In this document: piece by piece, positions 51,955 to 61,394 of the stretch
How the letters are laid out: the number at the start of each line of letters is the position of its first letter
Position numbering within the stretch: the first letter of the stretch is position 1
Position numbers and translations under genes: made by a program
Source: Jannaschia sp. CCS1
Lineage (GTDB): Bacteria; Pseudomonadota; Alphaproteobacteria; Rhodobacterales; Rhodobacteraceae
Length of the DNA: 64,000 nt
Assembly (NCBI RefSeq): GCF_000013565.1
Contig: NC_007802.1
Span: forward strand, 3,968,001 to 4,032,000
Direction of reading: 5' to 3'
Notes under the pieces: model-generated
The model's input: only the letters and a program-made list of their open reading frames with translations
What the model was told of the DNA's origin: nothing
Database searches by the model: none

Positions 51955-52773
51955 TCAGGACGCCACGACTGGCAGCCGCTGCTCTCCCAAGCCGTCAATG
52001 CCCAGATGCATCTCTTGCCCCGCGCGCAGAAAGACCTGGGGTCGCCGGCCAAGGCCCACACCGGGCGGCGTGCCGGTGAAGATGATGTCACCGGGCTCCA
52101 GCGTCATGAAGCGGCTGATGTATTCGACGATGAAATCGGGCTTGAAGATCATCGTATCGGTATTGCCGTCTTGCATCCGCTCTCCGTCCACATCCAGCCA
52201 GATGGAGCGTCCTGTGGGATCGCCCAATTCATCGGCCGTCACCAGCCAGGGGCCAAGCGGCGCGAAGGTGTCGTGGGACTTGCCCTTGGTCCATTGGCCG
52301 CCGTGCTCTTGCTGCCAGGCCCGTTCCGACACGTCATTGCCAAGACAATAGCCCGCGATATGCGCGGCCCCGTCCGTCGTATTCTTCGCGTGCGTGCCGA
52401 TGACGATGACCAACTCCACCTCCCAATCCGTCTTCTCGCTGCCGGGTGGCAGGATCACCGGGTCGTTGGGGCCGGAAATGGCGGTGACAGCCTTCATGAA
52501 CAGCACCGGTTCGGTCGGGACATCCCACCCGCCTTCTGCGGCATGGTCCGCATAGTTGAGGCCCACGCAGACCAGCTTGCCGACGTTGCCGACGCAAGGA
52601 CCAAGGCGCGGGTTGCCCACAAGGGGCAGGTCTTCCGGCGTGATCTCGGGCATCGCCGCCAGGGACGTGCCATCGATATCGGCAACAACACCGCTCAGGT
52701 CACGCACCCCGCCATCTGCATCTAGCACGCCGGGCTTTTCCGCGCCCGCCTCCCCCCATCTGACAAATTTCAT
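51955..52773 (-). CDS. Fumarylacetoacetate-hydrolase-family protein
   Basis: A 272-residue metal-dependent hydrolase or lyase. The N-terminal cap reads MKFVRWGEAGAEKPGVLDADG; the catalytic FAH domain begins VCVGLNYADHAAEGG (about residue 67) and the metal-binding Glu set lies in DWEVELVIVIG (about 116) with GTPPGVGLGRRP near the C-terminus. Related enzymes are ureidoglycolate lyase and 2,4-diketo-3-deoxy sugar-acid hydrolases, and the substrate is not clear here. A strong GGGAGGGG ribosome site precedes the ATG at 52773. Confidence 0.92.
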   Translation of the reverse strand: MKFVRWGEAGAEKPGVLDADGGVRDLSGVVADIDGTSLAAMPEITPEDLPLVGNPRLGPCVGNVGKLVCVGLNYADHAAEGGWDVPTEPVLFMKAVTAISGPNDPVILPPGSEKTDWEVELVIVIGTHAKNTTDGAAHIAGYCLGNDVSERAWQQEHGGQWTKGKSHDTFAPLGPWLVTADELGDPTGRSIWLDVDGERMQDGNTDTMIFKPDFIVEYISRFMTLEPGDIIFTGTPPGVGLGRRPQVFLRAGQEMHLGIDGLGEQRLPVVAS

Positions 52774-52887
52774 CGGCTGCCCCTCCCTTAGATTGATCGC
52801 AGCCACCATGCGTCGCTGGGATCGGAACTCCAAGGGGGCATACGTGTCATCATTCTGGATGGTCTCGTCACCGATGCCACCGCGTGC

Positions 52888-53811
52888 TCAGGTCGCGGCC
52901 GTGCCGTCCTCTGCATCCAGCGACGTCTCTACATCCCTGATGTAGGCGTTCAACTCATCGCGAAACTTGGACGGCATCTTCTCGATCAGCGTGTCGCGCA
53001 AAGCGGGCCATTGCGGTGCCTGATAGAGGAACCGCATTCGGTGATAATGCAGGATCGTGGCATCGGGGGTCCGGGAATAATCGCCCCGGTGCGACAGTGA
53101 GTAATTGTGCATCTCATCCAGCACTCGCACCTTGTACCCGAACCGCTTCATCGTCAGCGGCAGGGTGATCTGGTCCAGCCATGGACGCTTTTGCGCGATC
53201 TTACAATTGCGATCAAAGTCCAGCGCCGTGTCCAGCCAATGGTCGCCAAACCGGCGTCCATCGGCCTGCCTGGCCTCTGGGAACGCCACGAAACCCGCAT
53301 TGTAGTAGGGCGGGTAGTCAACCTTTGACCCACGCAGAAGCGTCACCCGCTCTTCCGGTACGTCCATGTCAAAATGCGCATAGGCCCGTTCCCACCGATC
53401 ATTGGTCTCCCCCCAGGTCGGGCGGCCCTCGGGGGCGGCGGCACAGGTGTCTGCGGGCAACGCCATGAACTCCGCCAGAGATGTCGTGCAGGCCATGTCG
53501 GTATCCAGAAAGATCGAATGGCTCGTGCCGCGATCATCGCAGGCGGCGACAATCTTGTTGCCGTGGGGGTAGTCTTTCTTCCACTTCGGCGGATCGTTCA
53601 GCGTGCGCAGTTCAACGCCGCACACCTCGAATATGGCATGTGTGATATCGCGGATGTCCGGCCGGAAGGCGGCGCTGGCATAGGCGAATTGTCTGATACG
53701 CGTATCCCCCTCATGGGCCTCGGCGAGGGAGGCCGCCAGGAGCCAGGATTGCTTCTCCAGCCGAATGCCGTCGGCCACGTAGAAAAGGGCGAGGGAGGTG
53801 GTGTCGCTCAT
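52888..53811 (-). CDS. Putative GT-A-fold glycosyltransferase-like protein
   Basis: A 307-residue soluble protein that I do not recognise as a named family. A DTDM sequence preceded by hydrophobic strand residues (SIFLDTDMACTTSL at about residue 110) looks like the DxD site of nucleotide-sugar enzymes, and the early strand-helix pattern fits a GT-A fold. A later PPYYNAGFVAFPEARQ stretch matches the acceptor side of such folds. The C-terminal tail is acidic. The start at 53811 was chosen over an ATG 11 codons upstream. No neighbour gives a substrate. Confidence 0.6.
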   Translation of the reverse strand: MSDTTSLALFYVADGIRLEKQSWLLAASLAEAHEGDTRIRQFAYASAAFRPDIRDITHAIFEVCGVELRTLNDPPKWKKDYPHGNKIVAACDDRGTSHSIFLDTDMACTTSLAEFMALPADTCAAAPEGRPTWGETNDRWERAYAHFDMDVPEERVTLLRGSKVDYPPYYNAGFVAFPEARQADGRRFGDHWLDTALDFDRNCKIAQKRPWLDQITLPLTMKRFGYKVRVLDEMHNYSLSHRGDYSRTPDATILHYHRMRFLYQAPQWPALRDTLIEKMPSKFRDELNAYIRDVETSLDAEDGTAAT

Positions 53812-53874
53812 GGCGGGTGTCCGCATTGTCTGCTCGGGCCTCACAATGCCCGCAAACCGGGTATCGCGCCAGCC

Positions 53875-54183
53875 TCAGACCTCCAGATCAACCACTAAGA
53901 TCCCGTCCGCGCCATTCCTGCAGGACGCGACCAACATGCCGCCTGCGCGCTGGTGGGTGGGGTGGACCGCATAGGCATCAAGCGCGGCTTTATCCGTGAA
54001 GGTGCACAGGAAGCCATAGGGATAGCGTTCGGACTTCTGCTCAAAATCGCGGTTGGGGCCGTGGCGGAACTCCGTGAGGCCGGGCAACTCGGGCGCGAGA
54101 CCGTCCAGGATCGCCATCGCCTCCATGATCCGGTCCATCGCGCCCTCGCCTTCAGGCTCCAACATCACCAAGTGATATAGCAT
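53875..54183 (-). CDS. Dabb-family stress-response A/B barrel protein
   Basis: A 102-residue small protein. The dimeric alpha/beta barrel pattern is clear: MLYHLVMLEPEGEG at the start, GLTEFRHGPNRDFEQKSERYPYGFLCTFTDKAALDAY in the middle, HPTHQR and the closing GILVVDLEV strand. Relatives have roles from stress response to polyketide cyclase or dye-decolourising functions. It lies 19 bases after the glycerate kinase gene and may be the last gene of the catabolic transcript. Confidence 0.88.
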   Translation of the reverse strand: MLYHLVMLEPEGEGAMDRIMEAMAILDGLAPELPGLTEFRHGPNRDFEQKSERYPYGFLCTFTDKAALDAYAVHPTHQRAGGMLVASCRNGADGILVVDLEV

Positions 54184-54202
54184 TGATATACCCCCCCAGG
54201 GT

Positions 54203-55426
54203 CTACGTGATCAAAATCGCGCGGAAATCGTTAACGTTTGTCAGCGTCGGACCGGTAACAACCTGATCGCCGATTGACGCGAAAAAGCTGTGGGCGTCGT
54301 TGGTGGCCAGCGCATGGTCGGGCGTCAGCGTTGTGGCTTTTGCCAGCGTATCGGGGCCGATGACCGCGCCCGCGACCTCTGCCGCGCCATCCACGCCGTC
54401 TGTATCACAGGCGATGGCGTGGATATTATCCTTGCCTTTCAGGGCGATGGCCAGTGCCAGGGCGTATTCGGCATTGGGCCCGCCGATACCGTTTCCACGG
54501 CGGGTCACAGTCAGTTCGCCACCTGAAAGAATGACCGTGCCGGGGGCCGCCTTCAACGCACGGGCGGCATGGTCCGCAGCCACCTCTCTGGCCTCTCCTT
54601 CAATGGAATCTCCCAGCATTTCAACCGTGTAGCCTTCCGCGCGCGCGCTCTCAGCCGCGGCCGCGAGCGACTGCGACGGGGCCGCGTAGATCACGTTGTC
54701 CGTCCGCGCGAGGCGCGGATCATCGGGCAAGACCGGATTGCCACCTTTTTCCAGGTAGTTCTGGATCGACGGCGCTGGGGTCACGCCCCATTTATCCAAT
54801 TCTTCCAATGTCCTAGCCGCGCTGCCCCCGTGGCCGACGGTCGGACCGCTGGCAATGTCGCCCGGGTCGTCGCCGGGCACGTCGGAGATCATAAGCGCCA
54901 ACATTCGCGCCGGGTAGGCGGCTGCCGCCAAACGCCCACCCTTGACGGCAGAAACCTCTTTCCGGATGCCGTTGATCGTGCCAATCGGCGCACCAGACGC
55001 CAGAAGACCCGCCGTAAGCTCTTGTTTCTCCTGCAAACTCACGCCATCGACCGGTGCGCATAACAGCGCCGACCCGCCGCCGGAGATCAGCGCGAGGACG
55101 AAATCCCCCTCCCCCACCGTGTCCAGCAGGGCCAGCAGCCGTTTGGTCGCCAAGACCCCCGCCCTGTCGGGCACGGGATGGGATGCTTCAACGATTTCAA
55201 TGCCCTGACAGGGGCGCCCGTAGCCATAGCGTGTGATCACCAGCCCCTCGCACGGGCCCCATTCAGCCTCCACCGCCTCTGCCATCCGCGCACTGGCCTT
55301 GCCCGCGCCGATGACCACCACGCGGCCCTCGGGCTTGGGCGGCAAGGCGCGTGCGAGCGATTGCATCGGGTCCGCCACGCGGACGGCGCAATCGAAGAGG
55401 CCCCGCAGAAAATCGTTTGGCGTCAT
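54203..55426 (-). CDS. Glycerate 2-kinase (MOFRL-domain)
   Basis: A 407-residue kinase of the DUF4147/MOFRL family, which makes 2-phosphoglycerate from glycerate. The N-terminal domain has VVVIGAGKASARMAEAVEAEWG at about residues 35-56 and ALISGGGSALL at about 113. The MOFRL end has ILSGGELTVTRRGNGIGGPNAEYALALAIAL at about 300-330. The ATG at 55426 overlaps the lacI stop (ATGA), so translation is coupled. Older annotations call this family hydroxypyruvate reductase TtuD. It links the locus to glycerate or tartronate metabolism. Confidence 0.88.
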   Translation of the reverse strand: MTPNDFLRGLFDCAVRVADPMQSLARALPPKPEGRVVVIGAGKASARMAEAVEAEWGPCEGLVITRYGYGRPCQGIEIVEASHPVPDRAGVLATKRLLALLDTVGEGDFVLALISGGGSALLCAPVDGVSLQEKQELTAGLLASGAPIGTINGIRKEVSAVKGGRLAAAAYPARMLALMISDVPGDDPGDIASGPTVGHGGSAARTLEELDKWGVTPAPSIQNYLEKGGNPVLPDDPRLARTDNVIYAAPSQSLAAAAESARAEGYTVEMLGDSIEGEAREVAADHAARALKAAPGTVILSGGELTVTRRGNGIGGPNAEYALALAIALKGKDNIHAIACDTDGVDGAAEVAGAVIGPDTLAKATTLTPDHALATNDAHSFFASIGDQVVTGPTLTNVNDFRAILIT

Positions 55427-56427
55427 GGGTTTCGTCCGGTGCTGGAGGTGCGGGCGACAAGGTGAACCGGGGCTCGATGCTCGGGCGGTGGGGTCACGCC
55501 GTCCTGCATCCAGGCCAACAATCCGTCGGCGATGCCCTGCGCAAAGCCCGAGATGTCGCACGCGACGGAGGAAACCTGCGGCCAGACCTGTGCGCAATCC
55601 TCAATATCGTCAAAGCCTACAAGGCGGAAATCCCGGCCCAGTTCCACCCCTTCCCGGGCAAAGCCGGACAGCATGCCCAAGGCGACCAAGTCGTTGAAAC
55701 ATATGGCCGCATCGACATCCATCGGCAGAGCCATTGCCGCCTCCAGCCCGAAGGCGCGGGAACTGCGGCCATGCAGCACAAAGGGCTCCGCACCCGCGCG
55801 CTTGATCTCTGCCAGGTAGCCGGACTTGCGTTCTTCGGTGATCGCGCGCCCCTCCATGCCGCCGACAAACGCGATGCGGGTCGCGCCCTGGTTCATCAGG
55901 TGCCGGGTGGCCTTGGCCGACCCCGATGCATAGTCGAAGGACGCGAACGGAAACAGGCCAGTCCGCGGGTCGGTTTTGCGCAGAACCTGCATGGCCGGAA
56001 TGCCCGCGCGCTCCACCTGATCAAAGGCGTCGCCACCGTCGTCATAGGCCGGGGACACGACCAGCGCGGACACGCCATGCTCGATCATCGAGCCCATCAA
56101 TTTTGCTTGCAAATCAGCATCTTCGTCAGAATTCGCAATGACCGTCGCATAGCCTTTGGCGGCCAAAGTCATCTGCAACACGGTCGCAAATTCGGTGAAG
56201 AACGGGTTGCGCAGGTCGTTGATCACCAGCCCCACCAACCCCGCCGATTGCGACCGCATCTGCGCCGCCGCACGGTTGTAGACGTAGCCGATATCCGCCA
56301 TTGCGGCGCGCACAGCCTCGCGGGTTTCCGCCTTCACCTGTTTGGAGTTCTGCAACACCAGCGACACGGTTGATTTCGACACGCCCGCGCGGGCTGCGAC
56401 GTCCAGAATGGTGGGGCGACGGGTCAT
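55423..56427 (-). CDS. LacI-family transcriptional repressor
   Basis: A 334-residue DNA-binding regulator. The helix-turn-helix lies at residues 5-24 (PTILDVAARAGVSKSTVSL), the hinge with YVYNRAAAQMRSQ follows, and the periplasmic-binding-like domain covers the rest (GLVGLVINDLRNPFF onward). Such repressors bind CG-centred palindromes and are released by a sugar. It lies within the sugar-catabolic cluster, 8 bases after the DUF993 gene, and a matching palindrome is found at 61395-61406. The start ATG at 56427 was chosen over a Met-Pro start two codons earlier. Confidence 0.92.
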   Translation of the reverse strand: MTRRPTILDVAARAGVSKSTVSLVLQNSKQVKAETREAVRAAMADIGYVYNRAAAQMRSQSAGLVGLVINDLRNPFFTEFATVLQMTLAAKGYATVIANSDEDADLQAKLMGSMIEHGVSALVVSPAYDDGGDAFDQVERAGIPAMQVLRKTDPRTGLFPFASFDYASGSAKATRHLMNQGATRIAFVGGMEGRAITEERKSGYLAEIKRAGAEPFVLHGRSSRAFGLEAAMALPMDVDAAICFNDLVALGMLSGFAREGVELGRDFRLVGFDDIEDCAQVWPQVSSVACDISGFAQGIADGLLAWMQDGVTPPPEHRAPVHLVARTSSTGRNP

Positions 56428-56435
56428 GGGCAACG

Positions 56436-57599
56436 CTAACCCTCGATCCCGTGAAGCGCCAGAAGGTTGCCCATTTTCCGCATGGCTTGGTCCGGGTCCG
56501 TCAGTAGCCGCGCTTGGTCGGCAAGGCGGAACACCTCCGCGAAGTGACTGATATCGCGGGAGGATTGGAACCCGCCCGGCATGATGAAATGCGACTGCGC
56601 GCCGTTGAGCCAGGCCAGAAACGCAATGCCCGCCTTGTAATATTGCGTGGGCGCTTTGAAGATCTCGCGGCTCAGCGGGACCGTCGGCGCGAGCAGCCCG
56701 TGATACGCACCGGCATCGCCCTGCGCCAGGGCCTCCAACGCCTGGGACGCGGCGGGGGCAATGGCCGCGAAGATCCCCAGAAGTGCGTGGGAGTAATGCG
56801 CGCCGTCGCCCTCAATCAAACTGGCGTAGTTGAAATCGTCGCCTGTGTAGAGGCGAACGCCATCGGGTAGGCGTTTACGGAACGCTTCCTCATGGGACTG
56901 ATCCAGAAGGGAAATCTTGATGCCGTCGATCTTGGGCGCGGTGCGCGCGATCAGATCGTGGACGACATCATTGGCCTGATCCACGTCGTCGCTGCCCCAA
57001 TAGCCCCGCAGGCCGGGATCAAACATGTCGCCCAACCAATGAAGGATCACGGGCGCTTCGGCCTGCGTGATGAGATCATCGTAGAGGCGGGCATAATCCT
57101 CCGGCCCCGCCCCAATTGCGGGCAGGGCGCGGGTGGCCATCAGGATCAGCCGCCCGCCGGCGGCCTCGATCGCGTCCATCTGGTGCATGTAGGCGTCGCG
57201 GATGCTGCCCAGGTTGGTTAACGCCTCCGCAGCCACGTGATCCGTGCCCGCGCCACAGGCCACGCGGGGACGGGCGGGATGCGCTTTCGCGGCAGCCATT
57301 GTCCGCTCAATCAACTCACGCGCGGTGGCCCAATCCACGCCCATGCCCCGCTGCGCGGTATCCATGGCCTCGGCAAGGTGAAGCCCCTGATCCCAAAGCC
57401 CCTCCCGAAACCTCAGCGTCGCCTCCCAATCCACGGCGGGGCGGCCTTGCCAGGGGTCCCGTTCGGCCAAAGGATCGCTGATCACATGGGCCGCGGCAAA
57501 GGCGGTACGGGTCAGCGGCACATAAGGTGCGCGCGGGGTCAAAGGCTCCCCAACTAGCGTGTAGTCTTCAAGCATCCCTGCGTAGGTGGGCAATTTCAT
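56436..57599 (-). CDS. DUF993 protein, DHDPS-like TIM barrel
   Basis: A 387-residue soluble protein resembling DUF993, a branch near the dihydrodipicolinate synthase/aldolase barrels. Visible blocks are PRVACGAGTDHVAAEALTNLGSIRDAYMHQ (about 112-142), APVILHWLGDMFDPGLRGYWGSDD (about 191-214), KIDGIKISLLDQSHEEAFRKRLP with a lysine at the right place for a Schiff-base aldolase, and GAQSHFIMPGGFQSSRD. Function is unknown. Its setting among oxidoreductases, a sugar importer and a glycerate kinase suggests it cleaves an oxidised sugar acid, which is inference. Confidence 0.82.
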   Translation of the reverse strand: MKLPTYAGMLEDYTLVGEPLTPRAPYVPLTRTAFAAAHVISDPLAERDPWQGRPAVDWEATLRFREGLWDQGLHLAEAMDTAQRGMGVDWATARELIERTMAAAKAHPARPRVACGAGTDHVAAEALTNLGSIRDAYMHQMDAIEAAGGRLILMATRALPAIGAGPEDYARLYDDLITQAEAPVILHWLGDMFDPGLRGYWGSDDVDQANDVVHDLIARTAPKIDGIKISLLDQSHEEAFRKRLPDGVRLYTGDDFNYASLIEGDGAHYSHALLGIFAAIAPAASQALEALAQGDAGAYHGLLAPTVPLSREIFKAPTQYYKAGIAFLAWLNGAQSHFIMPGGFQSSRDISHFAEVFRLADQARLLTDPDQAMRKMGNLLALHGIEG

Positions 57600-57602
57600 C
57601 GG

Positions 57603-59189
57603 TTAAATTCCCTGGTCTTCGCGGATCATATCGGCGGCTTTTTCACCGATCATGATCGTGGGCGCGTTGGTGTTGGAGGACACGACACGCGGCATGATGG
57701 AGGCATCGGCGACGCGGAGGCCATCTATTCCGTTGAATGTCAGGCGGGGCGTCACGACGGCGCTGTCGCCCGGTCCCATGGCGCAGGTCCCGGCACAATG
57801 GTGGGAGGTTTTGGAATGCTGGCAGATGAAGTTGAAGTAATCCTCATCGTTGCGGACGCCCTCGCCGGGCAGGTGCTCAACCTTGAGCATTTGGCTAAGC
57901 GCCTGTTGTGAAAGTATTTTCTGAGTCAGCTTTAATCCGCGAATGGACATCTCGCGGTCCAGCGGGTCGGCGCAATAATTGGGGTCGATCAACGGCGCGC
58001 GGGCCGGATCGGCGCTGGCCAGCCGGACGGTTCCACGCGAGCGGGGGCGCAGATAACACGAATTCAGCGTCACGCCGCCCTCGGGCATGGCGACAACGCC
58101 CGCCTCGATCCCCGTGCCCAGACCCAGATGGAATTGCAGGTCCGGCGAACGCGCGGCGGGGTCGGCGTACCAGAAGCCGCCGGTCTCAAACAGGCTGCTC
58201 GCCACCGGGCCTGTCTTCGTCAGCAAATATTGCAGCCCGGCCAGCACGCTCAGATGCGGCTTGGCGAAGCGGTCATAGGTGTGGGGGCCGGAGACCTCGG
58301 CGATGCAATACAGGTCCAGATGATCCTGCAAGTTGCTGCCCACTTGCGGCTGGTCCAGCACCACATCAATCCCAAGCTCGCGCAAGTGATCCGCCGGACC
58401 AATGCCGGACAGTTGCAATAGCCTCGGCGAACCGATGGCCCCGCTGGTCAGGATCACCTCGCGGCGCGCAGTGATGCGGGTGCCGTCCAGCATCTCCACA
58501 CCCACGGCACGGCCACCGTCCACCACGATGCGTCGCACATGGGCGCGCAGCTTCACATTCAGGTTCACGCGGTGCCTGTTGGGGTGCAGGAATGCCATCG
58601 CCGCCGACGACCGGCGGGCGTTCTTCTGGGTCAGCTGATAATAGGCCGCGCCCTCCTGCACCGCTCCGGTGACATCGTCGTTGAAGGGAATGCCGAGGGC
58701 CTTTGCGGCCTCAAAATACGCCTCACAAATCGGCAGGGGCGCGGCGGGTTTCGACACGCCCAAAGGGCCGTCCTGACCGTGATACCGCCCGCCAAAACTA
58801 TCGTTGCCCTCGGACTTGCGGAAGTAGGGCAACACGTCCTCATAACTCCAGCCGTCACAGCCCAACTGCCGCCATTCGTCGTAATCCAGCGGGTGCCCGC
58901 GCGTGTAGATCTGCGCGTTGATCGCTGACCCGCCGCCGATCACCTTGGCCTGCGTATAGGTGAAGACCTTGCCCTGCATGTGGACCTGCGGCACCGTGCT
59001 CCAGCCCCAGGACGCGATGCCCTTGGTCATCTTCGCAAAGCCCGCGGGCAGATGAAAAAACGGGTGGCGGTCCGACCTTCCGGCCTCCAGCACACAAACG
59101 GTCACATCGGGGTTTTCGGACAATCGCGCGGCGATGACGGACCCCGCCGAGCCGCCGCCGATGATGATGAAATCGTATGCCTCAGCCAT
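57603..59189 (-). CDS. GMC oxidoreductase, choline-dehydrogenase-like
   Basis: A 528-residue FAD enzyme of the glucose-methanol-choline family. The dinucleotide-binding motif is FIIIGGGSAGSVIAARL (about residues 6-22); the GMC signature 1 is VIGGGSAINAQIYTRGHPLDYDEW (about 81-105); the C-terminal catalytic pair lies in HHCAGTCAMG and SSNTNAPTIMIGEKAADMI. The overall match is to BetA-type alcohol dehydrogenases. No signal peptide is seen, so it acts in the cytoplasm or at the membrane. It starts 9 bases after the SDR and ends 3 bases before the DUF993 gene. Confidence 0.9.
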   Translation of the reverse strand: MAEAYDFIIIGGGSAGSVIAARLSENPDVTVCVLEAGRSDRHPFFHLPAGFAKMTKGIASWGWSTVPQVHMQGKVFTYTQAKVIGGGSAINAQIYTRGHPLDYDEWRQLGCDGWSYEDVLPYFRKSEGNDSFGGRYHGQDGPLGVSKPAAPLPICEAYFEAAKALGIPFNDDVTGAVQEGAAYYQLTQKNARRSSAAMAFLHPNRHRVNLNVKLRAHVRRIVVDGGRAVGVEMLDGTRITARREVILTSGAIGSPRLLQLSGIGPADHLRELGIDVVLDQPQVGSNLQDHLDLYCIAEVSGPHTYDRFAKPHLSVLAGLQYLLTKTGPVASSLFETGGFWYADPAARSPDLQFHLGLGTGIEAGVVAMPEGGVTLNSCYLRPRSRGTVRLASADPARAPLIDPNYCADPLDREMSIRGLKLTQKILSQQALSQMLKVEHLPGEGVRNDEDYFNFICQHSKTSHHCAGTCAMGPGDSAVVTPRLTFNGIDGLRVADASIMPRVVSSNTNAPTIMIGEKAADMIREDQGI

Positions 59190-59198
59190 GGGGATGCC

Positions 59199-59909
59199 TC
59201 AAAACGTCTGGATCGTCAGGCCGCCATCCACGGGGATCTGCGCCCCGGTGGCGAAGGCAAAATCCCCGCGCGCCAGCGGCACGACGACATCCGCGATGTC
59301 CCGCGGTGTGCCCCAGCGGCCAGCGGGGACGGTATCGGGGATCGTGGTGTCGTAGCGGTCGGCCACCGGCGCGGTCATCGGCGACTGGATGATGCCGGGG
59401 CGGATGTCGAAGACGCCGATGTTCTCGGGGGCAAGCCGTTCTGCGAAGGCCTTGGCCGCCATGGCCGTGGCTGTCTTCGAGATACAATATTCCACGCGAT
59501 TGGGGCTGAGGACGGCGGCATTGACGGAGGTGATGAAGGTGATGGAGCGGTAGGGATCACCGGGCATGTCCAGCATTCGCCGCGCCACCTGCTGCGCTAG
59601 AAACACCGCGCCGCGTGTGTTGACGGCAAGGCAGCGGTCAAAACTTTCGGGTGTCATATCAAGGACATCACCGCGCCTGATCGCACCGACGCCTGCGTTG
59701 GAGATCAGCGTGGTGATCGGTCCCGTGGCGTCGAGCAACGCGGGAATGGCCTCAATATCGCACACATCGTGCTGATGATATGTGGCCTCGAACGGTATGT
59801 CGGCAGTGGCCTGTTCAGACGCCACCGCAATCTCCCACCCCGCCGCGTGCAGCGCCTGCGCGATGCCAAGGCCGATGCCCTGTTGGCCGCCGGTGATAAG
59901 CGCTTTCAT
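59199..59909 (-). CDS. SDR-family oxidoreductase
   Basis: A 236-residue NAD(P)-dependent short-chain reductase. The cofactor motif is ALITGGQQGIGLGIAQAL at about residues 3-20. The Ser/Tyr/Lys triad is complete (FITSVNAAVLSPNRVEYCISKTATAM; Tyr and Lys in YCISK). The C-terminal DFAFATGAQIPVDGGLTIQ is usual for sugar- or polyol-oxidising SDRs. Its start overlaps the stop of the upstream GMC gene (ATGA), so it is coupled to it. The substrate is unknown but is likely an intermediate of the locus. Confidence 0.9.
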   Translation of the reverse strand: MKALITGGQQGIGLGIAQALHAAGWEIAVASEQATADIPFEATYHQHDVCDIEAIPALLDATGPITTLISNAGVGAIRRGDVLDMTPESFDRCLAVNTRGAVFLAQQVARRMLDMPGDPYRSITFITSVNAAVLSPNRVEYCISKTATAMAAKAFAERLAPENIGVFDIRPGIIQSPMTAPVADRYDTTIPDTVPAGRWGTPRDIADVVVPLARGDFAFATGAQIPVDGGLTIQTF

Positions 59910-61375
59910 GTGGTCTCCAATAGATGGTCTGCCTGGCGCAGGGCCAAAGCGGCGATGGTGAGCGAGGGGTTCACGGCAGCCGATGTCGGCAGCAGCGACG
60001 CGTCGCAGATAAACAGGTTCGGGTGGTCGTGGGTGCGCCCAAACGGGTCACACACTGACGTCGCGGGATTGTCTCCGACCCGCGCGGTGCCACATTGGTG
60101 GGACGGCGTGCGGCGATCGAACGCTTTGGACAGGACCACCGGGAAGCCCGCGCGTTTGAGCGTCGCCGTCAGCTTTGCCACCAGCGCCAGATGCGCGTCC
60201 CAGTTGGAGCGTTTCCAGTCCAACACGATGTCATCGCCCGTCACCGTCACGCGGCTGTCCGGGTCCGGCAAATCCTCGGACATGGCGTAGAAATCAATCG
60301 CCCGGCCCGCGATGGCTCTGGCTGCGACCATCGGCATCCCCGTTTGGGCCGCAAGGATGGGCGCAGAGACGCGGCCCAAAAGCTGCACATTGCCCAAAGG
60401 CGTGCCGTCCAGGCCGCCGGACAGATACCAATCGTTGATCTGGAGCGTCTTTTGATAGACGGAGCGGTTGCGCCGCGGGCTGAGCGCCAACACGGCGCTG
60501 GTGTTGTGGTTCATGAAGTTGCGCCCGACCTGATCGGAGCGGTTGGCCAGGCCGTTTGGATGCGCCTCATCCTTTGAGCGCAACAAAAGCGCCGCCGTAT
60601 GCACGGCCCCCGCCGCCAGGACGATCCGGGGTGCAGTCAGCCGCCCGGCGGAGGTCAGCAAACCGGTCACTTGGCCGCCTTCAACCTCGATCTTACGCAC
60701 CTCAACCCCGGTGCGCAGCGTCACATTCGGATGCGCCAACGCCTGCACCATTGCGGCGCTTTCGGCATCCAGCTTGCCGCCGTTTGTATCCGGGAAGGCG
60801 TCCCACGGGGTCTTGGCCCGGCTGAGCCACCGCTCCAGATCGACGGCCAGCGGCAGGGGCGACGGGGTCAGCCCGGCCCGTTTCAGGCGCAGGGCGAGGT
60901 CAATGATGTCCGGCTCGTGGGGGACAGGCGGGAAGGTGTAGTCGCCGCGAGGCGGTTCCGTCGGGTCCAGCGTGCCGTCGCCGCGCACCTGGTAGAGCGC
61001 TTCGGCGCGGGCGTAGAACGGCGCGAGGGTTGCGTAGTCGATGGGCCAGCCGGGGGTGGTGCCGCCGAGGTGGCGGATCGGGGCGAAGTCCGCTTCCCGG
61101 TAGCGGAGCATGACCGCACCGTAGAACTTGGAATTGCCGCCGACGCAGGCGTAATTGCCGGGGTTGAAGCGGGTGCCATCGGGGGTCAGCCAGGTCTCGT
61201 CCGGGCGAAAGTGGCCGTCTTTGAAGATCGCCTCCGGGTCGCGGGCTTCCGGGCAATCATGGAGCAGCTGCCCGCGTTCCAGAACGAGCACCCGCAGGCC
61301 CGAGGGCGCCAGCCCGGCGGCCAGTGTCGCGCCCCCCATCCCGGAGCCGACGATGATGATATCCGCGTCTGACAT
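59906..61375 (-). CDS. GMC oxidoreductase, second type in the locus
   Basis: A 489-residue FAD enzyme. The Rossmann motif is IIIVGSGMGGATLAAGLA at about residues 5-22; the GMC pattern includes NYACVGGNSKFYGAVMLRYREAD (about 70-93); and the C-terminal HQCGTARVGDNPATSVCDPFGRTHDHPNLFICDASLLPTSAAVNPSLTI carries the catalytic His/Asn. This shape resembles the large subunits of sugar/gluconate dehydrogenases, unlike the BetA-like paralogue downstream, so the two probably oxidise different substrates. It is the first gene after the LacI-like operator, on a promoter that would start in the 61376-61488 gap. Confidence 0.9.
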   Translation of the reverse strand: MSDADIIIVGSGMGGATLAAGLAPSGLRVLVLERGQLLHDCPEARDPEAIFKDGHFRPDETWLTPDGTRFNPGNYACVGGNSKFYGAVMLRYREADFAPIRHLGGTTPGWPIDYATLAPFYARAEALYQVRGDGTLDPTEPPRGDYTFPPVPHEPDIIDLALRLKRAGLTPSPLPLAVDLERWLSRAKTPWDAFPDTNGGKLDAESAAMVQALAHPNVTLRTGVEVRKIEVEGGQVTGLLTSAGRLTAPRIVLAAGAVHTAALLLRSKDEAHPNGLANRSDQVGRNFMNHNTSAVLALSPRRNRSVYQKTLQINDWYLSGGLDGTPLGNVQLLGRVSAPILAAQTGMPMVAARAIAGRAIDFYAMSEDLPDPDSRVTVTGDDIVLDWKRSNWDAHLALVAKLTATLKRAGFPVVLSKAFDRRTPSHQCGTARVGDNPATSVCDPFGRTHDHPNLFICDASLLPTSAAVNPSLTIAALALRQADHLLETT

Positions 61376-61394
61376 TGCCCGGCCTTGATACTTC

